Position numbers and translations under genes: made by a program. Below the pieces are notes generated by a model. The model saw nothing but the letters and a program-made list of their open reading frames with translations. It was not told where the DNA came from and did no database searches. DNA of 13,124 nt. Origin: Porphyromonadaceae bacterium (GTDB lineage: Bacteria; Bacteroidota; Bacteroidia; Bacteroidales; UBA11471). Each line of letters starts with the position of its first letter. Positions within the stretch are counted from its first letter, which is position 1. The stretch spans positions 1-13,124 of the forward strand of contig JAJQIP010000047.1 in the NCBI GenBank assembly GCA_021199145.1. Direction: 5' to 3'. Below, piece after piece: positions 1 through 7,299 of the stretch.

Positions 1-437
1 ATGGGGTGGGTATGCAACGAAGCCCTATAGGAGGAACCCCGACTAATCAGCAGGTCGTGCACCGAAAGGTGGGCGGGCAGCTCCGAGGTGGGTTTCACGG
101 GATTGTCGGCAATCATCACATAACTGGCGCAATCGTCGAGAATACGGATGACCGAACCGTTCTCCATCGGCCGGCGGGCGAGGTCACGCATCCGCTTGTT
201 GGTGCCTTTGCAGAAGAAATAGCACCCTTTGAGGTGAGGCAACACGGTGCCGATAGGAGTCACCGGACCGATGGCCTTCATTTTGCGGATGCCGTCATCG
301 ACCTTATCGGTAATGTTCACGGTGATGTTTCCACCGTTGCGCTCGGCCCAACCTTTTTGCCAGAGGTAACCGGCCACTTCGGCCACTTTTTCCACTTCCC
401 GAGCCAAGGCCGGACGACCGTTCAATATTGATTCCAT
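1..437 (-). CDS. rhaD: Rhamnulose-1-phosphate aldolase, N-terminal part (3' end beyond the left edge)
   Basis: This is a class II (metal-dependent) aldolase that splits L-rhamnulose 1-phosphate into dihydroxyacetone phosphate and L-lactaldehyde, the last core step of rhamnose breakdown in the cytoplasm. About 145 codons are present, starting at the ATG at 437 with MESILNGRPAL; the frame stays open to the window edge, so roughly the C-terminal half is missing. Recognisable family motifs are WAERNGGNIT near residues 30-39, PTSELPAHLSVH near 117-128, and LHTHP near the cut end. In E. coli RhaD the matching segments hold the catalytic Glu (TSELPAH) and two zinc-ligand His residues (HxH); all are present here. 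The gene lies 27 bases after the rhaT stop and is probably co-transcribed with it. The upstream sequence is AT-rich without a Shine-Dalgarno. Family assignment is secure. Confidence 0.95.
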   Translation of the reverse strand, partial: MESILNGRPALAREVEKVAEVAGYLWQKGWAERNGGNITVNITDKVDDGIRKMKAIGPVTPIGTVLPHLKGCYFFCKGTNKRMRDLARRPMENGSVIRILDDCASYVMIADNPVKPTSELPAHLSVHDLLISRGSSYRASLHTHP

Positions 438-464
438 AGCGTTTTGATTTTATTCGTTCTACAT

Positions 465-1499
465 CTATTTAAGCAGTTCGGGCACGAAGGTGGAGACAAT
501 CAGCACCACGATACCGGCCACCAGCACGGCGATGGTCCGGGCCGAACACCCCTTCCACTCCTTGAGCAGAATGCCCCACACATTGGAAAAGACGACATTG
601 AGTGCCATCAATATGCAGAAAGCGAAGGTAATCAGCACGGGAGAACCGGCCAGGAAGCCTTTTCCCAAACTCAATCCGAAAAATTGGCTGTACCACAGCA
701 CACCGGCTAAGGCACAGTAGGGGATATTGTTGGCATAGAGCGACACCTTTCCGTAATCGCTCCACGTCTTGTTCTTGCTGTTCTGGTAGAAGCAGTAGAC
801 GGCGTTGGTCACAAAACCGCCCAAGGTCACCAACAGAGTGGCTGGAAGGGTTTTGAACATCTCGCCCGTCTCCTCGAAATGGAGGCTACTGCCGAACTCC
901 AGCCCGACATTGAAACAACCGCTCATAAGACCGGCCAAGAGGGCGATGGTAATTCCTTTCGAGAAGTTGAAATCCTTCACCGCCGCTTTCTTCTCCTCCT
1001 CCGAGAGCGAAGCAGCCTTCATATTCCCGGCCACACCGATAATGGTGATACCCACCAAAGTGACAATCACCCCGATGATGACCGCTCCCGTCAACTTGGC
1101 CAGATGGCCGGCTTCGGGATAGAAGATATGCAGCATCACCGGTCCGAGGATGGTGCCCAGTCCGGCACAGGTTCCCAAGGAGATGGTCTGGCCTAACGCC
1201 ACACCCAAATAGCGCATCGACAGACCGAAGGTGAGTCCGCCGATACCCCACAGACAGCCGAAGAGGATGGTCATCCCGATGTTGACGGCATTTCCGCCCG
1301 TGAAGAGTTCACAGAGGGAGTGGCCCGACGGGACGGCCAGGAGGGCTCCCAAGAAGGGGAAGACCAGCCAGGCGAAAAGCCCCTGCACAATCCAATAGGA
1401 CTCCCAACTCCACGCCTTAATGCGGTTGATGGGCACGTAACAGCTTGACTGGCAGAACGCCCCGACCGCAATAATCAGTAATCCGAATACAATTTCCAT
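465..1499 (-). CDS. rhaT: L-rhamnose-proton symporter RhaT
   Basis: This is an inner-membrane sugar permease that brings L-rhamnose into the cytoplasm with a proton. At 344 residues it has the same length as E. coli RhaT. It is almost entirely hydrophobic, with about ten predicted membrane spans from residues 2-20 to about 322-340 and a charged loop at about 160-180 (SLSEEEKKAAVKDF). Family-type segments are YVPINRIKAWSWES at 21-34, WGIGGLTFGLSMRYLG at 84-99, LWYSQFFG at 268-275, and LLKEWKG at 311-317, which corresponds to VLKEWN in E. coli. It lies between rhaA and rhaD, 57 bases after the rhaA stop. That gap holds a terminator-like hairpin, so expression may be lower than that of rhaA or conditional. 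B. thetaiotaomicron calls the equivalent gene rhaP. Confidence 0.96.
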   Translation of the reverse strand: MEIVFGLLIIAVGAFCQSSCYVPINRIKAWSWESYWIVQGLFAWLVFPFLGALLAVPSGHSLCELFTGGNAVNIGMTILFGCLWGIGGLTFGLSMRYLGVALGQTISLGTCAGLGTILGPVMLHIFYPEAGHLAKLTGAVIIGVIVTLVGITIIGVAGNMKAASLSEEEKKAAVKDFNFSKGITIALLAGLMSGCFNVGLEFGSSLHFEETGEMFKTLPATLLVTLGGFVTNAVYCFYQNSKNKTWSDYGKVSLYANNIPYCALAGVLWYSQFFGLSLGKGFLAGSPVLITFAFCILMALNVVFSNVWGILLKEWKGCSARTIAVLVAGIVVLIVSTFVPELLK

Positions 1500-1513
1500 A
1501 TCTTTACAGATAA

Positions 1514-1548
1514 AAAGGGGAGAGGAGGGAAACTCCCCTCTCCCCTTT
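1514..1548 (-). terminator. Terminator-like hairpin between rhaA and rhaT
   Basis: Positions 1514-1525 (AAAGGGGAGAGG on the plus strand) and 1537-1548 (CCTCTCCCCTTT) form a perfect 12-bp inverted repeat with an 11-nt loop. In the minus-strand transcript the GC-rich stem starts 8 nt after the rhaA stop and ends in a run of five U. This is the shape of an intrinsic terminator. It sits inside what should be one operon and ends only 14 nt before the rhaT ATG, so partial termination, attenuation or 3'-end protection are all possible. The repeat is seen directly; its function is inferred. Confidence 0.7.
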
Positions 1549-1556
1549 GAGTATCA

Positions 1557-2813
1557 TTACCCTCTCTTAGAGGTGACTTCGGCTTCGTATTTCTCCACTT
1601 CGGCAATAAACGTTTCGCCTACGGGCACGTTGTTCTTGAGGCAGAACATATCCCAAACAGCGTTCCACGGAAGTGACTTCGACTCCTCGAGGAGGGCCAG
1701 CCGTTCGAAAAGCTGACCGTTAGCCTCGTAGCTCCGCAGTTGGGCCAGTGGCTCCAACAGCGCCTGGGTCATGCACTTCTGGGTAGCCCGGCTCCCTACG
1801 ACATAGGCTCCGATACGGTTGATAGAGGCATCGAAGTAGTCCAATCCGATATGCACCTTATCGAGGGCGTTGCAGCGGACAATCTCCTTGCAGAGGTCGA
1901 GAGTGTCGTCGTTCATAATCGTTACATGGTCGGAATCCCACCGTACCGGACGGCTCACGTGAAGCATGATTTCGGGGGTGTAGAGCAAGAGGGAGGAGAC
2001 TTTGTCGGCCACACTCTCGGTCGGATGGAAGTGACCGGTATCGAGGGTCACCATCTTGTTGTGAGTGGCTCCGTAACCGATATAGAAGTCGTTCGACCCT
2101 ACCGTATAGCTCTCCAGCCCGATGCCGAATACCTTCGACTCAATGCAGTCTTTCATGTGCTTGTAGTCGATGGCGAAAATTCGGTCGAGTGAATCTTTCA
2201 GCAGTTCCCTGTAGTAGAGACGGTTTACTGTAATATCCTTGCTTCCGTCGTGAATCCAGAGGTTCATGATGCAGGGGTCGTTCTGGGCTTTTCCCATCTC
2301 TTCGGCGATGGCCCGGCAGCGGATGGTATGTTCAATCCAGAAGTCCCGGATGGACTTGTCGGGATTGGCGAGGGTAAGATTGCCCGACTTGGGGTGCGAG
2401 AAGGAGGTCGAGTTGAAATCGAGTTTCATCCCCTGCTCTTTTCCCCAAGCTATCCAGCTGGCGAAATGGGCGGGTTCCACCTGGTCGCGATCCACCACCT
2501 TGCCCTGAAAATCACCGTAAATCTCGTGAAGATTGAGGCGGTGTTTTCCAGGAATAAACGAGGCGGCCTTCAGGATATCGGCTCGGAGTTCCTCTATGTT
2601 GCGGGCCTTTCCGGGATAGTTTCCCGTAGCCTGTATTCCGCCGGAAAGCGCACCGGCCTGTACTTCAAAACCGGTCACATCGTCGGCTTGCCAGCAATGG
2701 AGAGAGAGTTGTACCTTCTGCAAAGCGTTCAGCACGGCATCGGTATCCACCCCTATGGCGGCGTAACGCTCTTTGGCGATTTCATACGCCTTGAGAACAA
2801 GATTTTCTTTCAT
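1557..2813 (-). CDS. rhaA: L-rhamnose isomerase
   Basis: This cytoplasmic metal-dependent aldose-ketose isomerase converts L-rhamnose to L-rhamnulose, the first step of the pathway. Its 418 residues compare with 419 in E. coli RhaA, and it is collinear with that protein throughout. Conserved blocks are LSLHCWQADDVTGFE (36-50), GGIQATGNYPGKARN (58-72), LESYTVGSNDFY (233-244), LDTGHFHPTE (257-266), LLHVSRPVRWDSDHV (near 283-297) and HIGLDYFDASINRI (321-334). By correspondence with the E. coli enzyme, the metal ligands are E234, D258, H285, D293 and D295, all present, so the enzyme should be active. It follows rhaB by 30 bases. The upstream stretch is AT-rich with no Shine-Dalgarno, as is usual in Bacteroidota. 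In B. thetaiotaomicron the same gene is named rhaI. Confidence 0.98.
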   Translation of the reverse strand: MKENLVLKAYEIAKERYAAIGVDTDAVLNALQKVQLSLHCWQADDVTGFEVQAGALSGGIQATGNYPGKARNIEELRADILKAASFIPGKHRLNLHEIYGDFQGKVVDRDQVEPAHFASWIAWGKEQGMKLDFNSTSFSHPKSGNLTLANPDKSIRDFWIEHTIRCRAIAEEMGKAQNDPCIMNLWIHDGSKDITVNRLYYRELLKDSLDRIFAIDYKHMKDCIESKVFGIGLESYTVGSNDFYIGYGATHNKMVTLDTGHFHPTESVADKVSSLLLYTPEIMLHVSRPVRWDSDHVTIMNDDTLDLCKEIVRCNALDKVHIGLDYFDASINRIGAYVVGSRATQKCMTQALLEPLAQLRSYEANGQLFERLALLEESKSLPWNAVWDMFCLKNNVPVGETFIAEVEKYEAEVTSKRG

Positions 2814-2843
2814 GACAGTTATATTATAAGTGAATTATACGGT

Positions 2844-4331
2844 TTAAAGGTCCTCCCTATAAATGGAGAGGTAACGGGTGTAGGCCTCGGCCCATACCTC
2901 CTGATCACGAGGGGTGAATTCGGCCAACTCTACGGAGTCGGCGATAATCGCCCGCATGGCGGTGATGTCGGTGACCGCACCGGCGGCTTTGGCCTGGAGC
3001 AGGATATTGCCGATGGCCGTCCCTTCGGAGGGACCGGCCGATACGGGAACACCCACGGCGTTACAGGTATTCTGGTTGAGCAGGTTGTTGCGGGAGCCGC
3101 CGCCGATGACATGGAGCCGTTCGATAGCGAAGGGGGCCATCTTCTGCAGATAGCCGAACACCTGACGGTAGCGCAAGGGGAGACTCTCGAAAATGCAGCG
3201 GGTCAATTCACCGTACTCCTGCGGTTCCGGTTGGCCGGTCGCCCGGCAATAGCTCCGGATGGCCTCAATCATCGAAGGAGGATTGGCGAAGCAGGGAGAG
3301 TCGGGGTTAATGAGACTCCGGAAAGCCGGAGCCGCCTCAGCCGCCGCAATCAGTTCGTCGTAGGAGTAGTTGTGGCCGGCGGCCGCCCATTCCCGACGGC
3401 ACTGCTCAAGCAGCCACATGCCGCAGATATTCTTGAGGAAGCGGGTCGTCCCTTCAATCCCCCCTTCGTTGGTGAAATTCTTCTCAAAACTCTCGTCATT
3501 GATAATGGCCTCTTTCACCTCGATGCCCATCAACGACCACGTACCCGAACTGAGGTAGGCGAACCGCTCGTTCCGAGCCGGTACGGCGGCTACCGCCGAG
3601 GCGGTGTCGTGACCCGCCACCGCAATGACGGGAACGGCTCCCAGCCCCGTGAGCTTCTGCACTTCGGGGGTCAGCCGTCCCACCTCCGTGCCAGGGTAGA
3701 CCAACGGAGCGAAATTTCCACGGGTCAGCCCCACCTCATCGAGCAACTCCTGCTCCAGCACCTTCGTGCGGGGATTGAGCAGCTGCGACGTGGAGGCGAT
3801 GGTGTACTCCGTCACCCGTTTTCCGGTGAGCATATAGCTGAGGGCATCGGGCATGAAGAGCACCTGGTCGGCCGCCTCTAAGGCCGAACAACAGTTCTGC
3901 CGCAGGGTGAAGAGCTGGAACAGGGAATTGAAGTTCATCACCTGAATGCCGGTCAGCGCATAGACCCGCTCTCGGGGGATACGGGTAAAATAGGCTTCGG
4001 GAGCCCCTACCGTATGGGGGTCACGGTAGCAGTAGGGATTGCGCAAGAGAGCGCCGTCCTTTCCTACAAAGACAAAGTCAACCCCCCAGGTATCGATTCC
4101 GATGGAGTGGATGGTTATCCCCTCTTGGGCCACTTTCTTCAGTCCTTGGACGATTTCAAGATAGAGGGCGTAAATGTCCCAATAACAGTGGCCGCCCGTC
4201 TCGATAATGGGATTGGCGAAGCGGGTGACCTCCTTCATCTCCATTTTTCCCTTGGAGAGGGTGCCCAAAATGGTCCGGCCGCTCGTTGCGCCCAAATCCA
4301 CGGCAAAAAAACGCAATGTATCCATATGCAT
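2844..4331 (-). CDS. rhaB: Rhamnulokinase
   Basis: This FGGY-family sugar kinase phosphorylates L-rhamnulose at C1 using ATP, producing the substrate for RhaD. It has 495 residues; E. coli RhaB has 489. The N-terminal phosphate-binding segment FAVDLGATSGRT lies at 9-20, the sugar-site segment IGIDTWGVDF at 77-86, the catalytic Asp D242 in AGHDTASAV at 239-247, the segment LSSGTWSLMG at 260-269, and the C-terminal nucleotide-domain motif VIGGGSRNNLLNQ at 408-420. It is the first gene of the rhamnose catabolic set, 149 bases downstream of the rhamnosidase gene, with a promoter element at about 4434-4441. The start is ambiguous: ATG codons at residue 1 and residue 3 (MHMDT) are both possible, and the second would start at 4325. 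In B. thetaiotaomicron it is called rhaK. Confidence 0.97.
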   Translation of the reverse strand: MHMDTLRFFAVDLGATSGRTILGTLSKGKMEMKEVTRFANPIIETGGHCYWDIYALYLEIVQGLKKVAQEGITIHSIGIDTWGVDFVFVGKDGALLRNPYCYRDPHTVGAPEAYFTRIPRERVYALTGIQVMNFNSLFQLFTLRQNCCSALEAADQVLFMPDALSYMLTGKRVTEYTIASTSQLLNPRTKVLEQELLDEVGLTRGNFAPLVYPGTEVGRLTPEVQKLTGLGAVPVIAVAGHDTASAVAAVPARNERFAYLSSGTWSLMGIEVKEAIINDESFEKNFTNEGGIEGTTRFLKNICGMWLLEQCRREWAAAGHNYSYDELIAAAEAAPAFRSLINPDSPCFANPPSMIEAIRSYCRATGQPEPQEYGELTRCIFESLPLRYRQVFGYLQKMAPFAIERLHVIGGGSRNNLLNQNTCNAVGVPVSAGPSEGTAIGNILLQAKAAGAVTDITAMRAIIADSVELAEFTPRDQEVWAEAYTRYLSIYREDL

Positions 4332-4427
4332 AACGGTTGTGGGAGATTTTTCTCCCGTTGTTGCGGAGACTCATCGGTTGCCCTGTGCCGCTCCGCCGCC
4401 CCTTCCGCTTTCAGGCAAAAGGGGACT
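4332..4427 (-). promoter_or_regulatory. Structured 5' leader of the rhaB transcript
   Basis: This is the presumed untranslated leader between the inferred transcription start near 4427 and the rhaB ATG. Read on the minus strand it can form three successive hairpins. At its very 5' end, 4415-4424 pairs with 4399-4408 (10 bp including two G-U pairs, 6-nt loop). Next, 4391-4396 pairs with 4363-4368 (CTCCGC/GCGGAG, 22-nt loop). Last, 4351-4356 pairs with 4341-4346 (GGGAGA/TCTCCC, 4-nt loop), ending 9 nt before the start codon. I do not recognise a known riboswitch class. The pairings are seen directly; a regulatory role is inferred. Confidence 0.4.
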
Positions 4428-4433
4428 ATTGGA

Positions 4434-4464
4434 CAAAGATAACAAAATCCCCCGATTAAAAAAA
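4434..4464 (-). promoter_or_regulatory. Bacteroides-type promoter for the rhamnose catabolic genes
   Basis: On the minus strand, positions 4441 down to 4434 read TATCTTTG, an exact match to the Bacteroidota sigma-ABfr -7 consensus TAnnTTTG. A T-run covers 4464-4458. With a 19-nt spacer, its first four bases lie where the -33 TTTG element belongs, but the final G is missing. A weak -33 box fits a promoter that needs an activator, as known for the AraC-type RhaR in B. thetaiotaomicron. Transcription would start near 4427 and give a leader of about 95 nt before rhaB. Confidence 0.6.
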
Positions 4465-4470
4465 GCGGGG
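4450..4470 (-). terminator. Weak hairpin after the GH106 gene
   Basis: CCCCG at 4450-4454 and CGGGG at 4466-4470 form a 5-bp GC stem with an 11-nt loop, 10 nt past the GH106 stop. The T-rich run on the minus strand lies in the loop rather than after the stem, and the stem is followed only by GATTTTGTT. It is therefore a poor intrinsic terminator, and it overlaps the presumed rhaB promoter spacer. The rhamnosidase transcript may well read through into rhaB. Confidence 0.3.
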
Positions 4471-4480
4471 CCTGTTTTTT

Positions 4481-7285
4481 TCAAAAGCTCTTGGCGGTGA
4501 CCGGTGTGAGCCGTACCGGCCCCAACAATCCGCTGGGAATCACCTCCCAATGGCCGTAGGTACCCGTCTTGTACCCCAGATTGTTGATATTCGCATCCTT
4601 GAAACGGCGCCAAACGATGCCTCGGCGGTCGTAGTCGGCAATACTGTTGGCCGGCAGGTTGGTCACCTCGATGTCGATACGATTGGTTCCGGGATGCAGA
4701 TAGGACTTCACGTAGGTATAGAAGGGGACCGACCACAGGGTGTCGACCGCCGTCCCGTTTATCGTCACCCGAGCGCTCTCCCGTACGTCCCCCAACTCGA
4801 GCAGCCATTCGTCACAGGCTATGTCGGGCAGTTCGAAGGTCAGGGAGTAGGTGGCCGACCCTCGGTTGACAGAGGCTTCGGGTACGGGAAGGTTCGTCCA
4901 GGAGCCCAACGTGTCGATAGCGAAACTCCCCGGTATAGCCGGTTCGCTCTCGGTAAAGGCCAGCGACCAGCCCCGCTCCAGCGGAAGCGGTTCGGCCGAA
5001 GGTTCGTAGTAGGGCCACGGCTCTCCCGTCCGTTCGTCGTCGTAGACACAGACGATGGCCGACTCACCCGAACGCAGTTTCAGGTAATATTGCCACTGCC
5101 CCTCCGCATAGCGGGTCCGGGCCATGCCGCTCCGTCCCGAAACGGCATCGTAAATAGCCGCCGATTTCCCTGCCGCCGACGGGGTAATCCACCCCTCAAT
5201 GCCCTGCTCCTGCAGGGAGGAGATGAAATAGAGGTGCCCACCGTCGATTTTCCGACGAATAAAGTGGGCCCCATAGCTCTTTATCGCCTCGGGAACGACA
5301 CCGGTCAGGGCCAGCACTTGAGCATAATCACTGCCTGTGAGGATACGTCCCTCCCCGTAGGGAGAGACCCGCTCCGCAGTGAAACCACCGGCATCGGGCA
5401 GTGTGGCGAGTTGCGTCTGCAACGCCTCCCGACGGCTCTCCAAAGAGGCATAACCGGGGACATCCTCCGGATAGTTGTCGACAAAAATCAGCGTCGCCCC
5501 CTGCCGTGCCAACTGCAACAGCCGCTCCAGCACATCCACGGGGATGAACTTGACCGCCGGCAGAATCAGGGCCTTGTAGCGGGCTCCGCCCGAAGTGACC
5601 CACATCCCCTCCTCGCACGTCGCCGTACGGACAAAGGCATCGGAAATATAGTCGACATCGTAGCCCGAATCGGTGATTTGTTTCACCACATCGATAAAGT
5701 GCGGGGAGCGTTGGGCCATCTTGTGAATTTCAAAAGAGAGGCTCAGCGACCCCTGCTGCTCATACCAGATATCGTATAGAGGCAGATAGACGAGGAAGTC
5801 GTTGTCGGGCGCACCCGTCTGCAGGAAAGACTGGCAACGGGTAATGTAGGAGAAGAGTCCGGAGGCGTCCCGCCATATCGTATTGGTCGGCGACATGTTC
5901 ACCGTCGCATAGAAGAGCCAGCCGGGCCATTCGGCCTCTCGGGGAGAGTAAGGGGTGCCGTGGAAGAAGAGGTGGTTCACACCGGCCGAGAACATCAGGT
6001 CGATATCGGGCTTGCACTGCGAAAGGGAGGTGCGAAAATGCTCGGTGAGCCAGGTCAGGGTCTCCGACGAGACATACTGTTTGCCCGAAATATGGGCCCC
6101 CGAAGAGGCGTATTTCAACATGGAAAAGTCGGAGTCGTTCTCCTTCTGCACCGAATCCCGACGTAACCCCTCAATGTTGAAGTCGGTAATGCCGAATCCT
6201 TCACATTCAGGGATATCGACCGTCGCATAGAGGTCAATGAGGTTTCCGGGCGAACCGTGTGCCTGGTTGCGGGTGATACTGCCGTGACTGTGCGCCCAGG
6301 CGGTCCACTGACGGGTAAAGCACTCTTCGAGTAGGTCGGCGATGGTCTCTCGGTAGTCCGAGACGAGACGGGCTCGGGCATCCCCTTTTTCTCCTGTAAA
6401 TTCGAGCAGGTGCTCTTCCAACTTATACCCCCGACGACGGGCAAACTCCTCAAAGAAGTTGGGGGTCCAGTCCGCTCCGTACACCTCGTAAGAGTCGTTG
6501 AAGAAGGTCTCCGGCGAAGGGGCCTCGGAAGCCGCAAAAGCTTTGTCAAAGCGGGAGAGATAGTGAGCGACCGCCTTTGCGGAGAAGTGGTCCATGACAT
6601 AGCCCTCTCCCCCAGGTGCCGCCCGCTTCACCTTCTGCAACGTCTTTCCGCAGAAGGCGGCGACCAACGTCCACTCCTTCCCCTTGGGGGCTTTCCAATC
6701 CAGTTTTCCCGTAGCCGAATCGACACGGGCGGTCAGGTCGACTATCTTGTCGCCCGGCCCATAGGCCATCAGGCGGGAGAGTACGGCGACCGGCTGTTGC
6801 TTCTTGTCGTTCACCTGTATCGGTTCGGAGAGGCGGCTGCCCCCCGCAAGAGTATACCGCTGAAAAATCACTTTGCTGGCCGCTTCGTCGAGAGTGACCT
6901 CCGGGCCGCCGAAGGGCCACCCCGTACCGGTGTTCATGTCGATATTCAGTCCCAACCGTTCGCCCTCCTCACAGACAAAGGAGTAGAGCTGCATCCAACG
7001 GGAAGAGAGGAAATCGACATCGTTGGCCTCGTTGTTTTTCACCCCGTATATGGGGGTGATTTCGAGCGTACCCAATCCGGTACGGGCATAATCGGTCATA
7101 TTGGCCGTAAGGTTGGCCGAGTCGACCGCACTGCCGAGCCACCACCAGCGGCTCCCCGGCTTCGCCACCGTCGTGGCTTCGGGCCACGACGGGACTTGGG
7201 CCAACGCACTGCCGGCTCCGCCTATCAACAACCCGCCGCACACCAGACGGGCAATCACTTTTCGCATCAACACGCTCTTTTTCAT
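4481..7285 (-). CDS. Secreted GH106-family alpha-L-rhamnosidase
   Basis: This inverting glycoside hydrolase is expected to remove terminal alpha-L-rhamnose from oligosaccharides of rhamnogalacturonan type. It has 934 residues. A signal peptide covers 1-29: basic MRKVIAR, a hydrophobic core, then SALA-Q as a signal peptidase I site. The family-type start PGSRWWWLGSAV is at 43-54, followed by GTGWPFGGPEVT (120-131), NDSYEVYGADWTPNFFEEFARR (263-284), RNQAHGSPGN (339-348) and SSETLTWLTEHF (406-417), where catalytic-site Glu residues are expected. Residues about 495-640 look like an amidotransferase-like accessory fold. A galactose-binding-like beta-sandwich lies near the C-terminus (WLLELGDVRESARVTING). 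There is no T9SS tail, so a periplasmic site is likely. It starts 14 bases after the GH2 stop and is probably co-transcribed. A second ATG, M7, leaves a shorter but still usable signal peptide. Substrate detail is inferred. Confidence 0.9.
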   Translation of the reverse strand: MKKSVLMRKVIARLVCGGLLIGGAGSALAQVPSWPEATTVAKPGSRWWWLGSAVDSANLTANMTDYARTGLGTLEITPIYGVKNNEANDVDFLSSRWMQLYSFVCEEGERLGLNIDMNTGTGWPFGGPEVTLDEAASKVIFQRYTLAGGSRLSEPIQVNDKKQQPVAVLSRLMAYGPGDKIVDLTARVDSATGKLDWKAPKGKEWTLVAAFCGKTLQKVKRAAPGGEGYVMDHFSAKAVAHYLSRFDKAFAASEAPSPETFFNDSYEVYGADWTPNFFEEFARRRGYKLEEHLLEFTGEKGDARARLVSDYRETIADLLEECFTRQWTAWAHSHGSITRNQAHGSPGNLIDLYATVDIPECEGFGITDFNIEGLRRDSVQKENDSDFSMLKYASSGAHISGKQYVSSETLTWLTEHFRTSLSQCKPDIDLMFSAGVNHLFFHGTPYSPREAEWPGWLFYATVNMSPTNTIWRDASGLFSYITRCQSFLQTGAPDNDFLVYLPLYDIWYEQQGSLSLSFEIHKMAQRSPHFIDVVKQITDSGYDVDYISDAFVRTATCEEGMWVTSGGARYKALILPAVKFIPVDVLERLLQLARQGATLIFVDNYPEDVPGYASLESRREALQTQLATLPDAGGFTAERVSPYGEGRILTGSDYAQVLALTGVVPEAIKSYGAHFIRRKIDGGHLYFISSLQEQGIEGWITPSAAGKSAAIYDAVSGRSGMARTRYAEGQWQYYLKLRSGESAIVCVYDDERTGEPWPYYEPSAEPLPLERGWSLAFTESEPAIPGSFAIDTLGSWTNLPVPEASVNRGSATYSLTFELPDIACDEWLLELGDVRESARVTINGTAVDTLWSVPFYTYVKSYLHPGTNRIDIEVTNLPANSIADYDRRGIVWRRFKDANINNLGYKTGTYGHWEVIPSGLLGPVRLTPVTAKSF

Positions 7286-7299
7286 GGAGATATAAGGTA

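Noticed and set aside
6..431. A 141-codon plus-strand frame at the left edge
   Set aside because: The opposite strand encodes the N-terminal half of RhaD with its catalytic motifs, so this frame is a shadow.
2250..3881. A 543-codon open frame on the plus strand across rhaB and rhaA
   Set aside because: It lies antisense to two clearly recognised conserved enzymes, crosses their intergenic gap, and its translation shows no family motif. Codon bias of the real genes explains the lack of stops.
4332..4427. A known riboswitch in the rhaB leader
   Set aside because: The leader can fold into hairpins, but I do not recognise the conserved core of any metabolite riboswitch. Only a structured leader is claimed.
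4550..5779. A 409-codon open frame on the plus strand opposite GH106
   Set aside because: It is antisense to a conserved gene, and its composition and lack of motifs mark it as a shadow frame.
7234..7285. A lipoprotein signal in GH106 at Cys16
   Set aside because: The residues before the Cys (RLV) do not fit a lipobox and the hydrophobic core comes after it. SALA-Q is a better signal peptidase I site.
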